Shown here: one piece after another, positions 54,833 through 63,519 of the stretch | Position numbering within the stretch: the stretch's first letter is position 1 | Layout of the letters: each line of letters begins with the position of its first letter | NCBI RefSeq assembly: GCF_006539345.1 | Contig: NZ_BJMV01000009.1 | Coordinates: 1 to 64,000, forward strand | DNA from: Acetobacter peroxydans | GTDB lineage: Bacteria > Pseudomonadota > Alphaproteobacteria > Acetobacterales > Acetobacteraceae | Reading direction: 5' to 3' | DNA length: 64,000 nt | Notes under the pieces: model-generated | Databases searched by the model: none | Seen by the model: the letters and a program-made list of their open reading frames with translations, nothing else | What the model was told of the DNA's origin: nothing | Made by a program: the position numbers and the translations under genes

Positions 54833-55633
54833 ATGGGCACGATTACATGCGTGGGGCTCGGCCCCGGAGACCCCGACCTGATGAGCCGCAAAGCTGCCCG
54901 GCTGATCGAAGCGGGGCTGCATGTCGCCTATTTCCGCAAGGCCGGGCAGACAGGGCAGGCACGCCGGATTGTGGAAGGAATGCTCCACCCGGATGTAACG
55001 GAATATCCCATGGAATATCCGGTTACGACCGAAATTGCCTTTGCCTGCGTTGACTATAACGACCTGCTGGCCAGTTTTTACGATGATTGGGCCGACCGGC
55101 TGTTCCAGATGGCGCAGTCCCATGATGTTATCGTCCTGTGCGAGGGAGACCCGTTTTTGTACGGCTCCTTTATTCACCTTCATGCCCGCCTGCAGGGGCG
55201 GTGCCCTGTGGAAGTCGTGCCCGGCATTCCCGGTATGACGGGCTGCTGGCACGCCACGGGTCAACCTATCACCTGGGGAGACGACGTGCTGGCCGTGCTG
55301 CCCGGCACCCTGTCTGAAACCGCGCTTGTGCATCATATGCAACAGGCCGATGCGCTGGTTATTATGAAAACGGGGCGTAACCTACCCAAGATCCGGCGTG
55401 CACTGACCACGACCGGCCTGCTTGAGCGGGCGTGGCTGATCGAGCGTGGCACCATGCCGACCCAGCGGGTCATCCGGCTTGCAGAAGCAGCCGAGCACGA
55501 TTGTCCCTATTTTGCGATCGTACTGGTGCATGGCAACAACGGCCGCCGCCCTGAACGGCGACAGGAGCCGGACAGGTCGTCCGTTGCGGCGCACAGCCAG
55601 CATGAAACCGCAGTAAACGGGCAGCATTCATGA
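54833..55633 (+). CDS. cobI: precorrin-2 C20-methyltransferase
   Basis: ATG 54833 with GGGAG ahead gives 266 residues. A class III tetrapyrrole methylase: ITCVGLGPGDPDLMSRKAARLI (SAM fold P-loop), EYPMEYPVTTEIAF, VIVLCEGDPFLYGSFIHLHARL, VVPGIPGMTGCWHATGQPITWGDD and VIMKTGRNLPKI. It adds the C20 methyl that is later lost in ring contraction. The C-terminal 30 residues are polar and not conserved. Its stop overlaps the cobJ start. Confidence 0.94.
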   Translation: MGTITCVGLGPGDPDLMSRKAARLIEAGLHVAYFRKAGQTGQARRIVEGMLHPDVTEYPMEYPVTTEIAFACVDYNDLLASFYDDWADRLFQMAQSHDVIVLCEGDPFLYGSFIHLHARLQGRCPVEVVPGIPGMTGCWHATGQPITWGDDVLAVLPGTLSETALVHHMQQADALVIMKTGRNLPKIRRALTTTGLLERAWLIERGTMPTQRVIRLAEAAEHDCPYFAIVLVHGNNGRRPERRQEPDRSSVAAHSQHETAVNGQHS

Positions 55634-56376
55634 GCGGGAGTGTGGTTGTTGCCGGTCTGGGGCCGGGTGATCCAATGCTGGTCACGCCGGAAGTGCAAGT
55701 GGCGCTGGACAGGGCCACGGATATTCTGGGGTATATTCCTTACGTCGCCCGCATTGCCGCCCGACCGGGGCTGACCCTGCACCCTAGCGACAATCGCGAG
55801 GAACTGGCCCGGGCACGCCATGCGCTGGAACTAGCCCGGCAGGGCCACCATGCGGTTATTGTCTCGTCTGGCGATCCGGGGGTTTTCGCCATGGCATCCG
55901 CCCTGTTTGAAGCCCTGGAAGCTGGCGCTTATGATGGGAACATGGATATCCGTATCCTGCCCGGCATTACCGCCATGCTGGCAGCAGCGGCCAAGGCGGG
56001 TGCGCCATTGGGGCATGATTTCTGCGCCATCAACCTGTCCGACAATCTCAAACCGTGGAGCATTGTGGAGCAGCGGTTGCGCATGGCGGCACGCGGTGAT
56101 TTTGCCATGGCTTTTTACAATCCGCGCAGCAAAAGCCGCCCGCATCAGTTTGCTCGGGTGCTGGAAATCCTGCGTGAGGAATGTGAAGGCCAGCGCCTCG
56201 TCATTTTTGCCCGCGCTGTCAGTACGCCCGATGAAGCACTGCGAACAGTCACACTGGAACAGGCTACCCCGGATATGGCGGACATGCGGACAGTCGTTAT
56301 CGTCGGCAACAGCCTGACACGGCAGGTCGGCCAGTGGGTCTATACGCCACGTGCCGTCACCGCCTCCGGCCCATGA
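55630..56376 (+). CDS. cobJ: precorrin-3B C17-methyltransferase
   Basis: 248 residues. VAGLGPGDPMLVTPEVQVALDRATDILGY opens the protein. Then come LHPSDNREELARARHALELAR, VIVSSGDPGVFAMASALFEALE, ILPGITAMLAAAAKAGAPLGHDFCAINLSD and DFAMAFYNPRSKSRP, all typical of CobJ/CbiH. It methylates C17 and contracts the ring, expelling C20. ATGA overlap with cobI; the 3' end overlaps the convergent cobK by 37 bases. Confidence 0.95.
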   Translation: MSGSVVVAGLGPGDPMLVTPEVQVALDRATDILGYIPYVARIAARPGLTLHPSDNREELARARHALELARQGHHAVIVSSGDPGVFAMASALFEALEAGAYDGNMDIRILPGITAMLAAAAKAGAPLGHDFCAINLSDNLKPWSIVEQRLRMAARGDFAMAFYNPRSKSRPHQFARVLEILREECEGQRLVIFARAVSTPDEALRTVTLEQATPDMADMRTVVIVGNSLTRQVGQWVYTPRAVTASGP

Positions 56377-57098
56377 ACAAGCCAGTGCATAATATCCTCG
56401 GTGCTATGCCTAACCGTGCGAGGCGGAACTACAGGGCGGTCAATCAGGATCACAGGCAGGCCCAGTTCCCGCGCAGCGTCCAGTTTGGCGTGCGCACCCG
56501 CGCCTCCGGCATTTTTGGCGACAATATGGGTAATGCCGTGTTCGCGCAGCAGGGTCAGGTCTTCGGCCAGAGTAAAAGGACCACGCGCGATCGCAGCCTG
56601 TGCATGGGGCAATGGCAACGGGGCCTCTGGCCTGTCCACCAGCCGCAGCAAATAGAAATGTTGGGGCTTATGAATGAAAACATCCAGCGTCTGGCGACCG
56701 ATTGCCAGAAATACACGGGCAGGATGATCAGGCAAAGCCAGCGCAGCAGCTTCGGTATCGGGCACGGCCTGCCATTTATCGCCCGCACCAACTCGCCAGG
56801 GAGGCCGCTCCAGTGCACACAGAGCAACGCCTGTCATGGCGCACGCTGCCACGGCGTTTGTGCTCATCCGCGCGGCAAAGGGATGTGTCGCGTCTACGAC
56901 ATGGGTAATGTTTTCAGCCCGCAGATAAGCCGCCAGCCCGGCAACACCGCCAAACCCGCCAATCCGTGTCGGCAAAGGCTGAGTAACCGGGGCTGCCGTA
57001 CGGCCTGCATAGGAAAAAACTGCGTATATCCCGCTATCCGCCAGAACACGCGCCATCTGCGAGGCCTCACTTGTCCCGCCAAGCAGAAGGATACGCAC
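56340..57098 (-). CDS. cobK: precorrin-6A reductase
   Basis: GTG 57098 starts VRILLLGGTSEASQMARVL directly, giving 252 residues as in other CobK proteins; an upstream start at 57155 would overlap cobL. HVVDATHPFAARMSTNAVAACAMTGVALCALERPPW and ITHIVAKNAGGAGAHAKLDAARELGLPVILIDRP are the family blocks. NADPH-dependent reduction of the C18-C19 bond. It is encoded opposite to the rest, one base from the divergent cobL start, so the two promoters must lie inside each other's coding region. Confidence 0.93.
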   Translation of the reverse strand: MRILLLGGTSEASQMARVLADSGIYAVFSYAGRTAAPVTQPLPTRIGGFGGVAGLAAYLRAENITHVVDATHPFAARMSTNAVAACAMTGVALCALERPPWRVGAGDKWQAVPDTEAAALALPDHPARVFLAIGRQTLDVFIHKPQHFYLLRLVDRPEAPLPLPHAQAAIARGPFTLAEDLTLLREHGITHIVAKNAGGAGAHAKLDAARELGLPVILIDRPVVPPRTVRHSTEDIMHWLVHGPEAVTARGV

Positions 57099-57099
57099 C

Positions 57100-58320
57100 G
57101 TGTCTGACCTCCCTATCCACGACACCGTGTTCCCCTGGCTGGCTGTCATTGGCATAGGGGAAGATAGGCTGGAAGCGCTGCCCCCGGCAAGCCGCGCGGC
57201 GCTGGATGAGGCTGAAGCTGTGTTTGGTGCCCCCCGTCATCTAGCTCTGGCCGGGCTGGAGCACTCCCCCAAAGCGCACTGCTGGCCCGTGCCGTTCAGT
57301 GTGGAGCCGGTTCTGGCCCTGCGAGGGCGCAAAGTCGCGGTTCTGGCCTCAGGTGATCCCTTCTGGTACGGCGCTGGTGCCAGCCTGTGCGCGCATCTCG
57401 CTCCGGGGGAGTGGCGTGCCTACCCTTCACCATCGACCTTCTCATGGGTTGCCGCCCGCATGGGCTGGCGGCTTGAAGAGACGCCCTGTCTGGGCCTCCA
57501 TGCGGCCCCTTTTGAACGGCTGGTGCCTCTTCTGCATCCCGGCGGGCGAGCCATATGCCTCCTGCGCAACGGCAAGGCTCCGGAAGAGCTGGCCCACTGG
57601 CTGGACAGGCATGGCTTTGGACCAAGCACGCTTCATGTCATGGAGGCACTGGGCGGACCACGCGAGCGCATCAGGAGCGTGCAGGCCAACAGTTTTGATC
57701 TCATAGATGTTCAGTCGCCCGTCGTCGTGGCCCTCTCCATGGCTGGAAACGGGCCGGAAGCTGCGGGGCTGCCGCAAGGCTTTGGCCTGCCTGATGCCCT
57801 GTTTGACCATGATGGGCAGATTACCAAACGTCCCATGCGCGCCCTGACCCTTTCCGCACTCGCCCCACGCCGGGGGGAACTACTGTGGGATCTGGGGGCC
57901 GGTTCAGGCTCCATCAGCGTGGAATGGTGTCTGGCAGGAGGGTTAGCCTGCGCTGTTGAACGCGCGCCAGAACGCTGTGCGCGTATCCACGCCAATGCCA
58001 CCCGCTTTGGCGTGGAACACAGACTGAGCGTAATGCAGGCTGATACAGCCGCCAGCCTGCCAGAGACACGCCCCAGCGCCATTTTTATTGGCGGCGGCGC
58101 GAATGAAGCTCTGATGACGCGATTGTGGGAGTTGGTGCCTGAAGGCACACGCTTTGTCGTTAATGCCGTGACACTCGAAACCGAAACCCTTCTGGCCACA
58201 TGGCACGCTCGTGTGGGCGGTAGCCTGCTGCGCATAGAACTGGCCGACTCTCAAGCCCTCGGGCGGATGCGTGGCTGGTCTCCCGCCCGCCCGGTCGTGC
58301 AATGGAGCGTCACCCGATGA
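57100..58320 (+). CDS. cobL: precorrin-6Y C5,15-methyltransferase (decarboxylating)
   Basis: GTG 57100, 406 residues, a fusion of CbiE-like and CbiT-like halves. N-terminal half: WLAVIGIGEDRLEALP, VAVLASGDPFWYGAGASL, PSPSTFSWVAARMGW. C-terminal half from about 235: ITKRPMRALTLSALAPRRGELLWDLGAGSGSISVEWCL (SAM motif), CAVERAPERCARIHANATRFG, AIFIGGGANEALM. It methylates C5 and C15 and removes the acetate carboxyl on ring C. Divergent from cobK; its stop overlaps cobE (ATGA). Confidence 0.95.
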   Translation: MSDLPIHDTVFPWLAVIGIGEDRLEALPPASRAALDEAEAVFGAPRHLALAGLEHSPKAHCWPVPFSVEPVLALRGRKVAVLASGDPFWYGAGASLCAHLAPGEWRAYPSPSTFSWVAARMGWRLEETPCLGLHAAPFERLVPLLHPGGRAICLLRNGKAPEELAHWLDRHGFGPSTLHVMEALGGPRERIRSVQANSFDLIDVQSPVVVALSMAGNGPEAAGLPQGFGLPDALFDHDGQITKRPMRALTLSALAPRRGELLWDLGAGSGSISVEWCLAGGLACAVERAPERCARIHANATRFGVEHRLSVMQADTAASLPETRPSAIFIGGGANEALMTRLWELVPEGTRFVVNAVTLETETLLATWHARVGGSLLRIELADSQALGRMRGWSPARPVVQWSVTR

Positions 58321-58718
58321 GGGTGATAGGCTTCGGCCTGCGCCCCAGCGCCTCACGACAGGCGCTGGAGCATGTATTCGCCCGTGCGCTGGATAAAATC
58401 GGCTCTCATAACGGGCTGTCGGTAGTGGCTGACTCTCTGGCGACCCTGAGCAAACGGGCAGGCCACCCTGCTTTTCAGGCTCTGGCGCAGGCCCATGAAC
58501 TGCCTGTCATTGCAGTGGAAGAGACCGCGGTAGCCGGTATAAAAACCCATACCCGTTCCGCGCGCATTGAGGCGCTTTTTGGCACTGGCAGCATAGCAGA
58601 AGCCACGGCCCTGCTGGCAGCGGGTGACGGCGCACGCATTATCGTGTCGCGTATCGTATCGCCTGATGGCACAGCCAGCGCCGCCGTGGCCGAGACAGAA
58701 GGACTTACCGGGATATGA
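58317..58718 (+). CDS. cobE: cobalamin biosynthesis protein CobE (CbiG C-terminal-like)
   Basis: ATG 58317 in a 4-base overlap with cobL gives 133 residues. [53 protein letters not shown] and a [12 protein letters not shown] stretch match CobE, which corresponds to the C-terminal part of anaerobic CbiG. Its exact biochemical task in the aerobic pathway is unsettled; precorrin binding or delivery has been suggested. Overlaps cobM by ATGA. Confidence 0.88.
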   Translation: MRVIGFGLRPSASRQALEHVFARALDKIGSHNGLSVVADSLATLSKRAGHPAFQALAQAHELPVIAVEETAVAGIKTHTRSARIEALFGTGSIAEATALLAAGDGARIIVSRIVSPDGTASAAVAETEGLTGI

Positions 58719-59497
58719 CCGTTCATTTCATTGGCGCAGGGCCAGGCGCGCCTGATCTTCTGACCCTGCGCGGAGCAAAACTGATCGCGCAGAGCCCTGT
58801 CTGCCTGTACGCTGGCTCGCTCATTCCCGCAGGCGTGCTGGAACACTGCGCGCCGGGAACAAAAATTATCAACACCGCCCCGCTTTCGCTTGATGACATC
58901 ATGGCGGAAATCGTCTCTGCCCATGCTCAGGGGCAAGACATTGCCCGCCTGCATTCGGGCGATCTGTCGGTCTGGTCTGCTATGGGAGAACAGATCCGCC
59001 GCCTTCAGGCACTGGGTATTCCCTATGATATCACCCCCGGCGTGCCGTCCTTCGCGGCAGCGGCTGCTGCACTCGATGTGGAGTTGACCCGTCCCGGCGT
59101 TGCCCAGTCTGTGGTACTGACGCGCACCTCGGGCCGCGCCAGCGCCATGCCGGAGCGCGAAACCCTGAGTGCCTTCGCCCGGACAGGCGCGACACTGGCC
59201 ATCCATCTGTCTGTGCATGTTCTGTCGCGTGTCATCAGTGAGCTGATCCCGCATTACGGGGCCGACTGCCCCGTAGCCGTGGTGTGGCGGGCAAGCTGGC
59301 CGGATGAACGGATTGTCCGTGCAACACTGGGCATGCTTGATGCGGATATCGCCGAACAGATGGAGCGTACCGCTCTCATTCTTGTCGGAGCGCCTCTGGC
59401 CGCAGGGGATTTCGAGGAAAGCCGCCTGTATGCAGCCGACTATGACAGGCGCTACCGCCCCGTGGGCACACAGCCACGTTTTCCCCAAACCCCATGA
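58715..59497 (+). CDS. cobM: precorrin-4 C11-methyltransferase
   Basis: 260 residues. [114 protein letters not shown] are diagnostic for CobM/CbiF. It methylates C11. Encoded within a run of four-base overlaps from cobL to cobF, so the five proteins are made from one coupled transcript. Confidence 0.95.
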   Translation: MTVHFIGAGPGAPDLLTLRGAKLIAQSPVCLYAGSLIPAGVLEHCAPGTKIINTAPLSLDDIMAEIVSAHAQGQDIARLHSGDLSVWSAMGEQIRRLQALGIPYDITPGVPSFAAAAAALDVELTRPGVAQSVVLTRTSGRASAMPERETLSAFARTGATLAIHLSVHVLSRVISELIPHYGADCPVAVVWRASWPDERIVRATLGMLDADIAEQMERTALILVGAPLAAGDFEESRLYAADYDRRYRPVGTQPRFPQTP

Positions 59498-60816
59498 GAG
59501 AAAAAACAGACAGACCCGGCGGGCTTGTCATTGCGGCACCGGCTTCAGGTTCAGGTAAGACGACGCTTACCCTCGGCCTGCTGGCGGCATTTCGAGCACG
59601 GGGTCTGGATGTCAGGGCCTTCAAGAACGGGCCAGACTATATAGACCCCGCCTTCCATGCTGCAGCATCGGGACGGCCTTCTTTCAACCTGGATAGCTGG
59701 GCCATGGAGGCCGGGCAGATGGCCGGACTGGTCAGTACGGCCCATGAAGCAGATCTGATCATTGCCGAAGGCTCCATGGGGCTGTTTGACGGTGTCGCCA
59801 GCCCTGGCGCATCGGGCAACGGAGCCAGTGCCGATATGGCCGCCATGATGGGCTGGCCGGTAGTGCTGGTGCTTGATGTCTCCGGTCAGGCGCAGTCGGC
59901 GGCGGCCGTGGCCAAAGGTTTCGCGACCTTCCGGCCCGATGTTCCTTTTGCGGGCGTGATCCTGAACCGGGTTGCGAGCCCCCGGCACGAGGCGCTGGTG
60001 CGGGCGGGCATGGAACAGGCCGGGATCGAAGTTCTTGGAAGCCTGCCCCGTCAGACCGATCTGACCCTGCCCGAACGGCACCTCGGACTGGTTCAGGCGG
60101 GTGAGCATGACCAGCTACACGCGACGCTGACAGCCTTGGCCGCCTTCATTGACCGCCATGTCGCGCTCGATCGTCTGCTGCAATGCGCGGAGGGCACATC
60201 CCCTAACACGCCGCTTCCTGTCATTGCCCCGCCCGGGCAGCGTATCGCGCTGGCGCAGGATCAGGCATTTTCTTTTATGTACCCTCATCTTCTCGAGCAG
60301 TGGCGGCGGGCCGGAGCCGAAATCCTACCGTTCTCTCCTCTGGCCGACGAAGCCCCTGCGCCATCGACCGATATCTGCTGGCTTCCCGGCGGTTATCCTG
60401 AGCTGCACGCGGGCGTACTGGCCAACGCCGGACATTTTCAGCACGGCTTAAGGCAGTACGCCCGCACACACCCCGTGCATGGTGAGTGCGGGGGCTACAT
60501 GGTCATGGGAGATACACTGACGGATGCGAATGGGGTCACACATCGCATGGCGGGCCTTCTGGGCTTGCAGACATCCTTTTCCACGCGCCGCATACACCTA
60601 GGCTATCGGTTGGCAACGCTCTGCGGCCCAATGCCCGGCCGTACGGCACAACAGCGGCTGCGCGGGCACGAGTTCCACTACGCCACCGTAACAGCGCAGC
60701 CAGACCAGCCTCTGGCTCATGTGGTCGACGCAAATGGAGTAACCGTGCCTGAAACCGGCTCACGCAGAGGCAACGCGACCGGCACGTTTTTCCATTTCAT
60801 CGCCGATGCGACATGA
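59494..60816 (+). CDS. cobB: hydrogenobyrinic acid a,c-diamide synthase
   Basis: 440 residues, CobB/CbiA family. The N-terminal ATPase has P-loop [18 protein letters not shown] and [39 protein letters not shown]. The C-terminal glutaminase has [24 protein letters not shown] (nucleophile Cys) and a late RGHEFHYA with the catalytic His. It amidates side chains a and c with ATP and glutamine. Overlaps cobM and cobF by 4 bases each. Confidence 0.94.
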   Translation: MREKTDRPGGLVIAAPASGSGKTTLTLGLLAAFRARGLDVRAFKNGPDYIDPAFHAAASGRPSFNLDSWAMEAGQMAGLVSTAHEADLIIAEGSMGLFDGVASPGASGNGASADMAAMMGWPVVLVLDVSGQAQSAAAVAKGFATFRPDVPFAGVILNRVASPRHEALVRAGMEQAGIEVLGSLPRQTDLTLPERHLGLVQAGEHDQLHATLTALAAFIDRHVALDRLLQCAEGTSPNTPLPVIAPPGQRIALAQDQAFSFMYPHLLEQWRRAGAEILPFSPLADEAPAPSTDICWLPGGYPELHAGVLANAGHFQHGLRQYARTHPVHGECGGYMVMGDTLTDANGVTHRMAGLLGLQTSFSTRRIHLGYRLATLCGPMPGRTAQQRLRGHEFHYATVTAQPDQPLAHVVDANGVTVPETGSRRGNATGTFFHFIADAT

Positions 60817-61637
60817 GCAGCAGCCTTTTTCCTGCTGGTGCAAGCCATGGAGACCATGACATGATCACGCTCTCGCTTATCGGGATCGGCACTGGTAATC
60901 CGGAACATCTGACACTTGCGGCCATTCGTGAAATCAACGCGGCTGACCTGATCCTTATCCCTCGCAAGGGAAACGCGAAGGCTGATCTGGCAGCCCTACG
61001 CGAAACGCTCTGTAGCGACGTGCTGACGAACCCCGCGACGCAGATCGTATCCTTCGACATGCCGGTGCGCGACGCTACAAACCCGGACTACCTGCGCGGC
61101 GTGGAAGACTGGCACAATGCCATAGCCACGGTCTGGAACCGCGCAATTACTCAACATCTGCCACAGGGGGGGCAAGTGGCCTTGCTCGTCTGGGGTGATC
61201 CGGCCCTGTATGACAGTACCCTCAGAATTGCCGCGCGGCTGCTGCCGCCCGAGCGCATTCGCAGCATCCCCGGCATCATGTCCATCAACGCCCTTACGGC
61301 GGCACATACCATCGCCCTGAATGAAATCGGTGCCGCCTTCATGGTCACGACAGGACGGCACCTGCGTGAAAAAGGCTGGCCAGAGGGCGTGGATACGCTT
61401 GTCGTTTTGCTGGATGGAGACTGTTCCTTCACCCACATCGATCCTGCGGATGTACAAATCTACTGGGGAGCTTATGTGGGTATGCCCGAACAGATTCTCC
61501 GGGCCGGAGCATTGTCCGACGTAGCGGATGAGATCATACGCGTGCGTGCTGAGGCCCGCAGGCACCATGGCTGGATCATGGACATTTATCTTCTGCGCCG
61601 GGTTGTGACGTCGCAAGACAGCCAGGTGCTTCCATAA
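60813..61637 (+). CDS. cobF: precorrin-6A synthase (deacetylating)
   Basis: ATG 60813 overlaps the cobB stop (ATGA). A second ATG at 60861 starts the conserved ITLSLIGIGTGNPEHLTLAAI directly and may be the real start, giving 258 residues instead of 274. ILIPRKGNAKADLAALRE, QVALLVWGDPALYDSTLRIA, IPGIMSINALTAAHTIALNEIG and TTGRHLREKGWPEGVDTLVVLLDGDC identify CobF. It methylates C1 with loss of the acetyl group, a step found only in the aerobic pathway. Last gene of the operon. Confidence 0.93.
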   Translation: MSSSLFPAGASHGDHDMITLSLIGIGTGNPEHLTLAAIREINAADLILIPRKGNAKADLAALRETLCSDVLTNPATQIVSFDMPVRDATNPDYLRGVEDWHNAIATVWNRAITQHLPQGGQVALLVWGDPALYDSTLRIAARLLPPERIRSIPGIMSINALTAAHTIALNEIGAAFMVTTGRHLREKGWPEGVDTLVVLLDGDCSFTHIDPADVQIYWGAYVGMPEQILRAGALSDVADEIIRVRAEARRHHGWIMDIYLLRRVVTSQDSQVLP

Positions 61638-61757
61638 GACGGCGACACCGCTATGATGCGTTCCCTTTTATGAAAAAATGGCAAGATTTTAAAAAGAGAA
61701 ATATCTTTAACCGAAAAATGCTAACGTCTTACGAGGTATTTTTATGAAAGGATTGTC

Positions 61758-62072
61758 ATGCCGACCGTAAGAACCGTATTTCTGCCTTACTGCATTGAAA
61801 TTAACGAGGACGGTACATTCCATATCCTCAACAGGTATTATGCTCCCATCGGATTACAGAAGCGCGGGCATGTCAGCAAATACAAGATAGAGGGCCTGAC
61901 TGAAAACGCACTTATTTCCATGGGGTTGGTGCGCTCCAACTCCGAGCATCATGTTTATTTCTTTTACGCGGACTGCACGACACCAACAACGTCTCCTGAA
62001 AACTGGAAACGCTATTCCGACATCATGGAAGAATTCGCCAAATACGAAATTCTGGATGTCATGGAGCACTAG
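61758..62072 (+). CDS. small protein of unknown function
   Basis: 104 residues with AAAGGATTGTC before ATG 61758 and an AT-rich promoter-like leader (61670-61750). The protein is cytosolic in appearance, with aromatic-rich strands (FLPYCIEINEDGTFHILNRYYAPIGLQKRG) and an acidic C-terminal helix (ENWKRYSDIMEEFAKYEILDVMEH). I do not recognise a family. Codon use matches coding DNA and the ribosome site supports it. It stands alone after cobF. Confidence 0.65.
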   Translation: MPTVRTVFLPYCIEINEDGTFHILNRYYAPIGLQKRGHVSKYKIEGLTENALISMGLVRSNSEHHVYFFYADCTTPTTSPENWKRYSDIMEEFAKYEILDVMEH

Positions 62073-62118
62073 GCCCATACACCATGGGCCGCAGACGTTC
62101 ACCACGCCTGCGGCCCAT
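62072..62118. repeat. three overlapping arms able to form alternative hairpins
   Basis: GGCCCAT (62072-62078) pairs with ATGGGCC (62084-62090). The same middle arm extended, GGGCCGCAG (62086-62094), pairs with CTGCGGCCC (62108-62116). The two hairpins exclude each other. They lie between the convergent small gene and response-regulator gene; either could be a transcription end signal but no T tract follows. Confidence 0.45.
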
Positions 62119-62142
62119 GCCCATTCACGCCGGCTGTTTTTT

Positions 62143-62856
62143 TCAGCCCTGCACTTCCAGTTCCGGGTTGAGACGGTAACCGCCCCCTTCCGTCACCAGC
62201 AGGGAAGCATGAGCCGGATCGGGCTCGATTTTCTGGCGCAGACGATAGATATGCGTCTCAAGCGTATGGGTGGTTACGGCTGCATTGTATCCCCATACCT
62301 CGTTCAGCAGAACCTGACGCGGAACAGGACGTGTGCCCGCCCGGTACAGGAACTTGAGAATGGCGGTTTCTTTTTCCGTCAGACGAATACGACGGTTCTT
62401 GACCGCATCCTGCAGCAGCTTGGCAGATGGCCTGAACGTATATGGCCCGATGGTGAAAACGGCATCCTCACTGTTTTCGAACAGCCTGAGCTGGGCCCGC
62501 AGGCGTGCCAGCAGTTCGGCGATGCGGAAAGGCTTGGCCACGTAGTCATTCGCACCGGCATCGAGACCACGGACAATATCCGCCTCATTATCCGACCCGG
62601 TCAGCATGATCACGGGCATACGCAGGCCTTCCTTGCGGATTTCTGCGCAGAAATCGCGACCATCACCATCCGGCAGGGTCACATCCAGCAGCAACGCATC
62701 GCACCGTGCGTCCTGGCCTTTCATTTTTTCGCGCGCTTCGGCCAGTGTTGCCGCTTCAATAACCTGAAACTCTCCGTCGAGCTGCAACTGTTCCGCCAAT
62801 GTTTTGCGGATAACCTGATCATCATCAACAACCAAAATGGGGCGCGCACCCGTCAT
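62143..62856 (-). CDS. OmpR/PhoB-family response regulator
   Basis: AAGGAG directly abuts the first ATG (62865), so ATG 62856, about nine bases downstream of it, is the better start (237 residues). The receiver domain has PILVVDDDQVIRKTL, the phospho-acceptor Asp in ALLLDVTLPDGDG (about residue 58), MLTGSD and the KPF lysine. A C-terminal winged helix (about 135-230) has LTEKETAILKFLYRAG, EVWGYNAAVTTHTLETHIYRLRQKI and GGGYRLN. It should bind DNA as a dimer when phosphorylated. No histidine kinase gene is adjacent, so it is an orphan in this window. Confidence 0.92.
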   Translation of the reverse strand: MTGARPILVVDDDQVIRKTLAEQLQLDGEFQVIEAATLAEAREKMKGQDARCDALLLDVTLPDGDGRDFCAEIRKEGLRMPVIMLTGSDNEADIVRGLDAGANDYVAKPFRIAELLARLRAQLRLFENSEDAVFTIGPYTFRPSAKLLQDAVKNRRIRLTEKETAILKFLYRAGTRPVPRQVLLNEVWGYNAAVTTHTLETHIYRLRQKIEPDPAHASLLVTEGGGYRLNPELEVQG

Positions 62857-62988
62857 GGGGTCCATCTCCTTGTCTCAAGCCTGCATCGCGGCTGTCCGAC
62901 ACATTCCACGTTCACTATCCGAATCGCTTCGGGTTCCATTAGCCCGCATGATACGTCAATACCCCTGAAACCATAAACAGGGGCACGA

Positions 62989-63519
62989 TTGATCCTGATG
63001 ATACACATCTATGCCGGAGCAGATAGCCTGAGCGATGCACGACTGCATTGCGGACACAATATCATGAAGGCGCGCATCGGACAAAACGGCTTAAGCGAGC
63101 ATAAGCGTGAGGGCGATCTTTGCACCCCGACCGGCATTTACCCTCTACGTCGAGTTTTCTACCGTGCCGACCGCATTGCCCGCCCTGTTACCGCCCTGCC
63201 ACTTGTTCCTCTGGCACCAACAGATGGCTGGTGCGATGACCCTGCCTCGCCCGACTACAATAGGTTAGTTACCCTGCCTCACCCTGCCCGGCACGAGCGC
63301 CTGTGGCGGGATGACCATGTTTACGACCTGATTGTTGTTATCGGGTATAATGACGAGCCCGCCCGCTCTGGTGCGGGTTCAGCCATTTTCATGCACCTGC
63401 AACGCGCCGACCTTGCGCCGACCGAAGGGTGTGTAGCCCTGACGGAAAAAGACCTGCGCACCGTTCTTGCGGCACGGGCGCAGGCCATCACCATTCACCC
63501 GCGGGGTGTTCAGGCCTGA
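62989..63519 (+). CDS. YkuD-type L,D-transpeptidase family protein
   Basis: TTG 62989, five bases after AGGGG, gives 176 residues; ATG 62998 is an alternative. The YkuD catalytic block is IFMHLQRADLAPTEGCVAL (His, then T-x-G-C with the nucleophile Cys). GDLCTPTGIYPLRRVFYRADR and YDLIVVIGYNDEP are the substrate-side elements. There is no signal peptide or transmembrane helix, so export to the peptidoglycan is not evident; the family includes such short cytosolic-looking members. Convergent with the rsmB-like gene, overlapping it by 10 bases. Confidence 0.85.
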   Translation: MILMIHIYAGADSLSDARLHCGHNIMKARIGQNGLSEHKREGDLCTPTGIYPLRRVFYRADRIARPVTALPLVPLAPTDGWCDDPASPDYNRLVTLPHPARHERLWRDDHVYDLIVVIGYNDEPARSGAGSAIFMHLQRADLAPTEGCVALTEKDLRTVLAARAQAITIHPRGVQA

